A stretch of DNA of 13,847 nt, taken from assembly GCA_947463395.1 (NCBI GenBank), contig CANHRV010000020.1, forward strand, positions 1 through 13,847, written 5' to 3'. Below, piece by piece: positions 1-6,254 of this stretch. The notes under the pieces are model-generated. The model saw only the letters and a list, made by a program, of their open reading frames with translations. It ran no database searches and had not been told where the DNA came from. The stretch comes from Opitutia bacterium. Lineage in GTDB: Bacteria; Verrucomicrobiota; Verrucomicrobiia; Opitutales; UBA953. Each line of letters begins with the position of its first letter. Positions within the stretch are counted from its first letter, which is position 1. A program made the translations under genes and the position numbers.

Positions 1-897
1 CAAAATCCGCAAATTCAGATTGTGAACGACAAGGGTGAAAACCTTGGCACCTTCGCAATTCCTGCTGGTGCACGCATCGAAGTGGGTGATGGCGACCGCG
101 TTGAGCGGGGTAGTGCCTTGGCGAAAATCCCTCGTCAGGCTGCCAAAACCCAAGATATTACCGCTGGTTTGCCACGTATTTCTGAACTCTTTGAAGCACG
201 TCCTCCGAAGGAGGCTGCTGAAATTGCGAAGATTGACGGCGAAGTTGAATTCCAGCCATCGATTCGTGGTAAGAAGCGTTTGGTCATCAAAGATTCCATT
301 GGCCGCGAAGAGGAGCACCTCATTCCACATGGTAAGCACATCACTGTGGCGGCAGGAGAAAAAGTAAAACAAGGTCAGGCGCTCACCGATGGTTCAGTTG
401 ATCCTCACGACATCCTTGATATTCTCGGACAATCGCGTGTTCAGGATTACCTAATCACGGAGATTCAAAAAGTTTATCGCTCTCAGGGTGTTATCATTAA
501 CGACAAGCACATCGAAATCATCGTTGCTCGTATGCTCCGCAAGGTCCGTATCAGTGAACCTGGTGACTCCGATTACTTGTGGGGTGAACACGTTGATCGC
601 AGTGTCCTCGCCGAAGTGAATCGTTCGATTCATGAGCGCGGTGGTCAAATTGCAGAATACGAGCCTATCCTTCTGGGTATCACCAAGGCTTCTCTGGAAA
701 CCGAATCGTTTATCTCCGCTGCGTCCTTCCAAGAAACCACTCGTGTCTTAACCGATGCCGCCACCATGGCTCGGCGAGACCCCTTAAGTGGATTTAAGGA
801 GAACGTGATTATGGGTCACCTCGTGCCTGCTGGTACCGGTTTGCCTGTCTATCGCAAGATACGCGTTAGTCCCAACCTAGAAGCAGCCAAGGAGTGA
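1..897 (+). CDS. rpoC: DNA-directed RNA polymerase subunit beta' (C-terminal part, 5' end outside window)
   Basis: This is the largest catalytic subunit of RNA polymerase, cut by the left edge. Reading frame 1 is open from base 1 to a TGA at 895-897, giving about 298 C-terminal residues. Recognisable beta' landmarks are the DITAGLPRISELFEAR stretch (residues from about nt 157), the block with QSRVQDYLITEIQKVYRSQG and IEIIVARMLRKV, the ESFISAASFQETTRVLT motif near nt 700-750, and the GHLVPAGTGLPVYR ending. These belong to the trigger-loop-distal and C-terminal domains that lie near the active-centre cleft and the omega contact. The GTG at position 22 is internal, not a start. The gene is presumably the last of an rpoBC operon, because a strong terminator follows at once. 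Nothing is unusual in the visible part. Identification is very secure. Confidence 0.98.
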   Translation, partial: QNPQIQIVNDKGENLGTFAIPAGARIEVGDGDRVERGSALAKIPRQAAKTQDITAGLPRISELFEARPPKEAAEIAKIDGEVEFQPSIRGKKRLVIKDSIGREEEHLIPHGKHITVAAGEKVKQGQALTDGSVDPHDILDILGQSRVQDYLITEIQKVYRSQGVIINDKHIEIIVARMLRKVRISEPGDSDYLWGEHVDRSVLAEVNRSIHERGGQIAEYEPILLGITKASLETESFISAASFQETTRVLTDAATMARRDPLSGFKENVIMGHLVPAGTGLPVYRKIRVSPNLEAAKE

Positions 898-934
898 TTC
901 CTTAATTACTTAATAATCATTCACTTATAACTCC

Positions 935-971
935 AAAAGGGGTCTTAAGATTAACTTAAGACCCCTTTTTT
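935..971 (+). terminator. Intrinsic terminator after rpoC
   Basis: A perfect inverted repeat has arms 939-949 and 955-965 around a 5-nt loop. It is extended by four A:T pairs (935-938 with 966-969) and followed by an unbroken run of six T (966-971). The four-GC base plus U-tract is a textbook Rho-independent terminator, 38 nt after the rpoC stop. It should insulate the RNA polymerase operon from the downstream envelope genes. Confidence 0.93.
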
Positions 972-980
972 GTTGGTTAT

Positions 981-1010
981 TTGATGGTTGATAGATGTTC
1001 ACCCTATCGT
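981..1010 (+). promoter_or_regulatory. Possible sigma70-like promoter for the envelope block
   Basis: TTGATG at 981-986 and TATCGT at 1005-1010 are separated by 18 nt. This gives four of six matches at each hexamer in the 68-nt gap between the rpoC terminator and the beta-barrel start. Because the terminator isolates this gene from rpoC, a promoter is needed in this gap. The specific boxes are weak, and another placement is possible. Confidence 0.25.
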
Positions 1011-1039
1011 TTGTCTAAATCTCACCCTGTCATTCGCTT

Positions 1040-2314
1040 ATGTCTAGTCCTAGCTTCTACCTAGCTGCGGCCTTTATGCTTTCATCGGCGGGGTTGAAAG
1101 CGGCCAACTTCTGGCCCACTTCACCTCTGATTCAGTTAGGGTATGATACCGATATCTTCTTTCAGGGATCGGCTTCTTTAAACTATACGGACAATTTATA
1201 TAGTCTTTCTAATAAAACGAGTGCTTATTCTTATACTTTGAGACCGGGGTTTGTTTTAGAGTATGCCAAAGACTCTGAACTATCGGCCGAACTCAGTGTA
1301 AGTCGGGGGTTTGTGCGTTATTTTAAAAGTTCTCTGCAGCATTTGAATAATGGGCAGGATTCGATGGGTGGGAAAATTGAGTACAGTGGAGGTGGACCTT
1401 TAACCGTTGTGCTTAATTCCTCCTATAGTGAAAGTGCTCGAAATGATGAGCTAGCGGCAACGGGTGTTTCCTCTACGGTTTTTTCGACATTAGTACGGAC
1501 GGGAAATTACAATCACGGGCTACAGGCTTCTTATAAATTAAGTGAAAAAACCAAGCTGAGTCTAGGGGTTACAAATTCAAATAATGCCTATCTCAATCCA
1601 GTGAAAGCGACAACGGTCTCGGGCGCGGATACTTTTGTTAATTATAATACAAATAACCTGACAGAATTGAATACAACCACGATTCCTGTTGGTTTGGATT
1701 ACCTTTTCCCAGGAGATAATGTTGTCGGTGGGTTAAAGTATCAGTATGATATAACCAATTATTCTCCGGCTCCTTTTTTCCGAACAAAAAACGGCGTGCC
1801 ACAAGCTCAGCCAGCTTTAGTTAATAAGAAACTCACGAAAAATTTCTTAGGATTAACATTAGCGGGTGCCTTAACTAGTTCGGGTAAATTAACGACATCG
1901 ACACAAATTGGTTACTACCAGTCTCGAATAGATAATAATCCAAGTCGTAGCGGATTATCTTATTCAATTAGCCTTAATCATAATCTCAGCGAGAAAGTAA
2001 CCCACTTCCTTTCTTTAAGTCGCTCGGCTGGTCCCACTAGTACTGGTTCCGAGTCTGTCGTTAATACTTATTCTTACGGAGCCAGTTACGGCTACTCCGA
2101 TAAGACTGCCTTTAGTTTGGCCCTCAGTAAAACAGAAAATGTTCTAAGCACCACCAAAGCCGGATCTTACAGCCTCAATCTTGGTGCAAATTATCGTTAT
2201 AATTCTTACTTGTCACTCAATGGTGGTTACAATTTCTCGCGGACAAATTCGGGTAATTCATCGCCTGATTTTAATACCAATTCGGTTAGTCTTTCGGCGG
2301 CATTTAAATACTAA
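1040..2314 (+). CDS. Outer-membrane beta-barrel protein linked to polysaccharide export (probable export pore)
   Basis: A 424-aa secreted protein. The N-terminus has a hydrophobic signal-like segment (residues 6-19) with likely cleavage after Ala21 or Ala22; it lacks the usual lysines before the hydrophobic core. The rest is Ser/Asn/Thr/Tyr/Gly-rich with alternating polar and hydrophobic residues. By eye I can draw about 18 amphipathic strands separated by short turns, the last one ending ...SLSAAFKY at the C-terminus with a terminal aromatic, as expected for a BAM-assembled barrel. No catalytic motif is seen. The start is the only in-frame ATG after an upstream TAA at 1016-1018. No Shine-Dalgarno sequence is visible. 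Directly downstream are a short Wza-type protein and a Wzc-type co-polymerase, so the likely role is the outer-membrane channel of a polysaccharide exporter, as in barrel/OPX composite systems. The gene looks AT-richer than its neighbours. The barrel assignment is firm; the export role is inferred from context. Confidence 0.8.
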   Translation: MSSPSFYLAAAFMLSSAGLKAANFWPTSPLIQLGYDTDIFFQGSASLNYTDNLYSLSNKTSAYSYTLRPGFVLEYAKDSELSAELSVSRGFVRYFKSSLQHLNNGQDSMGGKIEYSGGGPLTVVLNSSYSESARNDELAATGVSSTVFSTLVRTGNYNHGLQASYKLSEKTKLSLGVTNSNNAYLNPVKATTVSGADTFVNYNTNNLTELNTTTIPVGLDYLFPGDNVVGGLKYQYDITNYSPAPFFRTKNGVPQAQPALVNKKLTKNFLGLTLAGALTSSGKLTTSTQIGYYQSRIDNNPSRSGLSYSISLNHNLSEKVTHFLSLSRSAGPTSTGSESVVNTYSYGASYGYSDKTAFSLALSKTENVLSTTKAGSYSLNLGANYRYNSYLSLNGGYNFSRTNSGNSSPDFNTNSVSLSAAFKY

Positions 2315-2347
2315 AATAGCTTAATCTTTGCTAAGAAGCTATTTATT
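2314..2347 (+). terminator. AT-rich hairpin between barrel and export-protein genes (weak terminator or attenuator)
   Basis: A perfect 9-bp inverted repeat (AAATAGCTT at 2314-2322, AAGCTATTT at 2336-2344) starts at the barrel stop codon. It encloses a 13-nt loop and is followed by a T-rich tract. CTTA (2320-2323) and TAAG (2332-2335) allow an alternative fold. The stem has only two G:C pairs, so full termination is doubtful. Partial attenuation or 3'-end protection would fit a gene order needing more barrel than exporter. Confidence 0.4.
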
Positions 2348-2368
2348 CTTATACTTAAAATCTCAAAA

Positions 2369-3106
2369 ATGTGCACCACGGCTTCTTCATTTTACTCGAA
2401 GAAATTTCGCTTTCTCGTGCCCTGCTTTACGTTTCTTTTATTTTGTCAGTTTAACGCTTTGGCTGAGGTTCTTGAGTTGGGTGGAGAGAGCGAAACTGCA
2501 CATTCCAACGGTACTGAACCCGTAACAAAGAATACCAGATATGAGTCTTCGGTTTCTGCCAAAGAAAAGAATGTAAGTGCCGATGATGAGTTAGCTCCGA
2601 AATTAAATCGTTCCTACCGCCTGCGTCCTCGTGATTTTATTCGTATCGTGGTGATTAATGAACCTGATACGGGTATTGAGCGCCGAATTAATCCCGATGG
2701 AACAGTGGATGTGCCTTTCCTTAAAAAACTCGTTCCTGTTTCAGGTATGACCATTACCGAGGCTCAGGAAGCATTGGCTAAAGAGTTTAAACGTTATTTC
2801 AAACAGCCACAGGTGGTTATTTCCATTTCTTCCTACGCTGAGCGGCGCATTTATATTTCGGGTTACATAGGCAAACCTGGACCCGTTTCTGTGCCACCTG
2901 AAGAGACACTGACATTGGGTAGGGCCATTTCCATGGCGGGAGGAATTTTACCTCGAGGTCGCCGTTCCGATATTTCCATCAAGCGTATGGTTGATGGAAA
3001 GATGACCGTCATTGTAAAAGATTTACGCAAAATTGACTCAGGCGAACAACCAGACTTCGTTCTTGAAGACGAAGATTCTATCTACGTGGAGGACAGTCGT
3101 TTTTAA
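2369..3106 (+). CDS. Short polysaccharide export protein (Wza-like OPX, periplasmic)
   Basis: A 245-aa member of the outer-membrane polysaccharide export (OPX) family. The signal peptide is at residues 1-32: basic Lys11-Lys12...Arg14, a hydrophobic core, and an ALA cleavage site before Glu33. A low-complexity linker (33-78) follows, then a polysaccharide-export (PES) domain (about 80-155, with LRPRDFIRIVV and RRINPDGTVDVPFL), then one SLBB-type domain (about 158-240, with IYISGYIGKPGPVSVP and the SMAGGILPRG turn). E. coli Wza is about 380 aa, with more ring domains and a C-terminal amphipathic helix that forms the outer-membrane pore. Here the chain ends right after the SLBB domain, so it cannot span the membrane that way. 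No clean lipobox is seen (Cys26 is preceded by Phe). The gene follows the barrel gene by 54 nt and precedes the co-polymerase by 6 nt. Family identification is strong. Confidence 0.92.
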   Translation: MCTTASSFYSKKFRFLVPCFTFLLFCQFNALAEVLELGGESETAHSNGTEPVTKNTRYESSVSAKEKNVSADDELAPKLNRSYRLRPRDFIRIVVINEPDTGIERRINPDGTVDVPFLKKLVPVSGMTITEAQEALAKEFKRYFKQPQVVISISSYAERRIYISGYIGKPGPVSVPPEETLTLGRAISMAGGILPRGRRSDISIKRMVDGKMTVIVKDLRKIDSGEQPDFVLEDEDSIYVEDSRF

Positions 3107-3112
3107 TTTAAA

Positions 3113-5473
3113 ATGAGCGAACCCAACCCCGAGTCTAAAAACCCTCCTTATTCATCCAGCCCCAAGGCTCGTACGGGCTATGGCGCTTATGGATCGGGTT
3201 ATGGTTATGGAGGTGGTTATGGCTTTCTACCAGGGCAGGGTAATTATGGTTATGGGTATCGTCAAGGAGGCGGCTATGGAGGTTATAATCAGCCTCCTAA
3301 GGATACTGGAGTTTCCATTTCGACCTACATCATAATGGTGCGAGAGCGTATTTGGTGGTTGGTGCTTTCCGTTCTCGTTTTTGTTACTCTATCTTTAATT
3401 TTTACTTACAACACGATGCCTGAATATAAGGCAACAGGTCGACTACGTGTTTTTCGAACCGCACCGAATATCTCGGCTGCGACCTCAGGTGTTGAGAGTA
3501 ATTTTAACATCGGGTCAGGAGACGACTTTGGCACTGCGATTGAAACCATGCGCAGTGGTGTAATCATCGAGTCGGTCTCAAGGCAGTTGACCACAGCGGA
3601 GAAAAAAGAAGTCCTAAGTCCTTACCAAGGTGGTAACGTTTTTACGGGGCCATTGTCAGAGCAGGAGGTATTTGCCCGCCAGCGCTCGATTTCCCCTCAG
3701 CGTTCCTCCCTCATTGTTCTCGTAGAGTTCACTCACCCCAATCGCGAATTGGCCCGCCAGATTGCGACGATGTTTTGCAAAGCCATTCAGAAAAATAGTG
3801 AAGATGAACGATTAACCGTCACTAATCCATTGATTGAGAAATATCGTATGGATATCGAGGTGATTGAAGATCGTCTGCGTAAGCTTTATGACAAACGGAA
3901 TGAGTTAATTAAGAGTCAAAAACTTCTCTCGATTGCCAAAGACACGAATACGCTAACCTCGGAGCGAGGTGCCTTAGTGAAAAGTCGAGAAGACGCTCAG
4001 AAGACAATTGATGAACTGGAAATTATTTGGCGCTTAGTTTTAGACTACAAGAAAACAGGCAAGAACCCCTACGACATCGCCCAAATCAGAGCTGATGAGC
4101 GGGTGGCTGCTTTGGGTAACAAAATCGCTGATTTAAAATTAGCGATTAGCTCGATGGAAACAAAGTATACCGACGAACACCCAACGCTCATTCAAGCTCG
4201 TGCACAGTTAACCCAAGCCGAGTCTGATCTACAGGTAGCGGTCGCCAATTCAGTCAATCGTCTGCAGGCATCAATTCAAAATGCCAAAGCGAGTTACGAC
4301 GCCATCGTGGCAAATTTAGAGCGGAAAGATGAGGAAATTTCACGATTACAGGTCGCGAATATCGAGCTCGAGCGAATCGATAAAGACATTCGCGGTCAGG
4401 AAGAATTCTTGTCGCGACAAAAGCAAAGTTTTGAAGAAGCTAAATTGCGATCCTCGACGACGGGTACGAGTACTTCCATTAAGATTCTTGATTACCCTTC
4501 GGTGTCCGATCGTCCCGCGAACAAAAATTATTACTCGAATGCGGTGGTTGGATTGGGCCTAGGAATAGCCGTGGGTATTGGGGTTATTGTTTTACTCGGA
4601 GCTTTTGATGACCGATTGAAATCTCCTAAAGATGTGGAGTTTAATTTAGGGTTACACATTCTTGGCACCATTCCTCAGGTTGATAAATCGGTTGGCCCTG
4701 ATCGTGCTTTGCTTGGTCGACACGATAAAGACATCATCGCAGCCGAGGCGATACGATCGATTTATTCGGCGATGCGCGTGAATCCTAATTCCATGCGCAG
4801 TCGAGTCTTTCTTGCCACCTCAACTCGTCCGGGCGAAGGAAAAACTTTTGTGGTGACCAACTTAGCTCTTTGCTTCGCTCAGCATGGTGAAAAAGTATTG
4901 GTGATTGATTCTGACTTACGCCTCCCGAATGTCGGTCCTTCTTTGGGCCTCGTGGGTTCTAACGGTATTAGTCGCTGGTTTAATGACGAATGCACCATTG
5001 ATGAAGCGATTGTGAAAGATGTCGCTCCAGGTATGGACGTTCTGCCCGTTGGTATGAGTTGCCGTAATCCAACTCAGGTGATTAACAACCCGAAGTACAT
5101 CGACATGTTGGTTGATATGCGTTCTCGCTACGATCGTATCTTTATTGACTCACCTCCGATTGGCGCTGTTTCGGATTCCCTGAACTTAATGCCTTACGTT
5201 GATGGAGTTATCTATGTGGTGCGTTACAATGGCGTTAGCACCCGCAATGCGGGTGAGTGTATTTTGCGATTAAGAGAAGTGGGTGTGCCAATTATTGGTG
5301 CAGTACTTAACCGTATGTCTCTCCGACTGGCTTCTATCTACACCGATTCCTTTGACGCTAGTTACGAGAAGTATTACGAGGCCGCCAAGGAGGCCGCTAC
5401 GCAGTCAAGCGAACCTAGTGAGGTAGCACAGAATGCAGCGGAGAAGTCAGATGATTCTCCCAAGGTTTCATGA
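3113..5473 (+). CDS. Polysaccharide co-polymerase / bacterial tyrosine kinase (Wzc-like) with Gly/Tyr-rich N-terminus
   Basis: A 786-aa inner-membrane protein that would control chain length and link synthesis to the periplasmic export ring. The order is a Gly/Tyr-rich cytoplasmic tail (21-60), TM1 (about 80-99), a Wzz-type periplasmic domain with a long coiled coil (about 230-455), the proline-containing DYPSVSDRPANKN segment before TM2 (about 477-498), and a cytoplasmic BY-kinase domain. The kinase motifs are all present: Walker A RPGEGKT with Lys577, Walker A' VIDSDLRLP with Asp599 and Asp601, and Walker B IDSPP with Asp679. Tyrosines 743, 751, 754 and 755 form a modest C-terminal cluster of the sort autophosphorylated in Wzc, followed by a tail of about 30 Ala/Ser/Glu-rich residues. 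Spacing of 6 nt from the OPX gene and a 4-nt overlap with the next gene show an operon. The fused kinase layout is that of proteobacterial Wzc. The tyrosine-rich N-terminus is unusual. Confidence 0.93.
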   Translation: MSEPNPESKNPPYSSSPKARTGYGAYGSGYGYGGGYGFLPGQGNYGYGYRQGGGYGGYNQPPKDTGVSISTYIIMVRERIWWLVLSVLVFVTLSLIFTYNTMPEYKATGRLRVFRTAPNISAATSGVESNFNIGSGDDFGTAIETMRSGVIIESVSRQLTTAEKKEVLSPYQGGNVFTGPLSEQEVFARQRSISPQRSSLIVLVEFTHPNRELARQIATMFCKAIQKNSEDERLTVTNPLIEKYRMDIEVIEDRLRKLYDKRNELIKSQKLLSIAKDTNTLTSERGALVKSREDAQKTIDELEIIWRLVLDYKKTGKNPYDIAQIRADERVAALGNKIADLKLAISSMETKYTDEHPTLIQARAQLTQAESDLQVAVANSVNRLQASIQNAKASYDAIVANLERKDEEISRLQVANIELERIDKDIRGQEEFLSRQKQSFEEAKLRSSTTGTSTSIKILDYPSVSDRPANKNYYSNAVVGLGLGIAVGIGVIVLLGAFDDRLKSPKDVEFNLGLHILGTIPQVDKSVGPDRALLGRHDKDIIAAEAIRSIYSAMRVNPNSMRSRVFLATSTRPGEGKTFVVTNLALCFAQHGEKVLVIDSDLRLPNVGPSLGLVGSNGISRWFNDECTIDEAIVKDVAPGMDVLPVGMSCRNPTQVINNPKYIDMLVDMRSRYDRIFIDSPPIGAVSDSLNLMPYVDGVIYVVRYNGVSTRNAGECILRLREVGVPIIGAVLNRMSLRLASIYTDSFDASYEKYYEAAKEAATQSSEPSEVAQNAAEKSDDSPKVS
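3176..3286 (+). repeat. Gly/Tyr codon repeat region inside the co-polymerase gene
   Basis: Degenerate GGTTATGG-type units encode residues 22-58. Within residues 21-60, 18 are Gly and 10 are Tyr, so 28 of 40 positions are one of these two. The units are imperfect, so a slippage tract is possible but not obvious. In the protein this is a low-complexity, presumably disordered cytoplasmic tail immediately before TM1. Confidence 0.85.
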
Positions 5474-6252
5474 TTAAGAAAATTCTTTTACCACTTATCG
5501 TTTTCATTGTTGTGGGATGTCAGTCGACCCCTGGCACGGGTCGTTCGCAGTTAATTTTAGTCAATCAATCCGAGATTGCTTCCATGGCAGCAGGGGAGTT
5601 TTCGAAGATGAAAAAGGTGTCCAACGATCCTCGTCTTGAGCGAATTCGTACGATTGGATTAAAAATTGTCGAGGTGGCTCGTCGCGAGGATAAGTACCGT
5701 GTTTTGCCACCAGCGAGTCAGTGGCAATTTGCCATCATCGACGACGAATTGCCCAATGCCTTTGCCATGCCTGGGGGTAAAATCGGTTTTAATAAGGGAA
5801 TGTTTGCTTATGCACCCAGCGATGAAGATATTGCCGTTATCTTAGGTCACGAAGTTTCTCACGTTCTAGCCCGACATAGTAGCGAACGCATTTCGCAGAA
5901 TTTATTAACTCAAGTCGGAGCAATCACCATTGATGAGGCGACGAGAAATGAATCGGCAGCTGTACGACGTGCTTGGATGAGTGGGTTTGGATTGGGTGCT
6001 AAAGTGGGCGTTCTTTTGCCTTTCAGTCGTGCCCACGAGGAAGAAGCCGATTACTTGGGACTTATTTTTATGGCAAGGGCAGGGTACAATCCCGAAGCCG
6101 CCCCAGCCTTTTGGCAGCGTTTCTCTAACGCTGGAGGGAAGAAGCCTCCTGAGTTCTTCTCGACTCACCCCGCCGATGAAACGCGAGTCCGTAAGTTGAA
6201 AGCGTGGTTGCCTGAAGCGAAAGCTCAGATGCCCAAGCCCGCTTCGCTCTAA
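5470..6252 (+). CDS. M48 family zinc metalloprotease, lipoprotein
   Basis: A 260-aa envelope metalloprotease. The N-terminus MIKKILLPLIVFIVVGC has a basic n-region, a hydrophobic core and a lipobox VVGC with Cys17, so a lipid-anchored periplasmic protein is expected. The catalytic motif is HEVSH (His127, Glu128, His131), and the third zinc ligand is probably Glu190 in SRAHEEEAD, where the ExxxD spacing (Glu190, Asp194) matches BepA-type enzymes. The C-terminal STHPADETRVRKLKAWLP is the usual family ending. It resembles LoiP/YcaL and Oma1-like single-domain proteases; unlike BepA there is no TPR domain. The ATG overlaps the co-polymerase TGA (ATGA), indicating translational coupling, and a weak AAGG lies 6 nt upstream. 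Being coupled to an export operon suggests quality control or processing of that apparatus, but the substrate is unknown. It ends 2 nt from the convergent sppA stop. Confidence 0.93.
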   Translation: MIKKILLPLIVFIVVGCQSTPGTGRSQLILVNQSEIASMAAGEFSKMKKVSNDPRLERIRTIGLKIVEVARREDKYRVLPPASQWQFAIIDDELPNAFAMPGGKIGFNKGMFAYAPSDEDIAVILGHEVSHVLARHSSERISQNLLTQVGAITIDEATRNESAAVRRAWMSGFGLGAKVGVLLPFSRAHEEEADYLGLIFMARAGYNPEAAPAFWQRFSNAGGKKPPEFFSTHPADETRVRKLKAWLPEAKAQMPKPASL

Positions 6253-6254
6253 GA

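Noticed and set aside
451..732. 93-codon open frame on the minus strand inside rpoC
   Set aside because: It lies fully antisense to a highly conserved beta' region, has no family resemblance, and is a shadow of the real frame.
2369..2464. Lipoprotein reading of the OPX signal peptide at Cys26
   Set aside because: The residue before the cysteine is Phe, which does not fit a lipobox, while an ALA signal peptidase I site follows at residues 30-32.
5905..6199. Open frames on both strands within the M48 gene
   Set aside because: Both overlap the conserved zinc-ligand and C-terminal region of the protease, so they are shadow frames.
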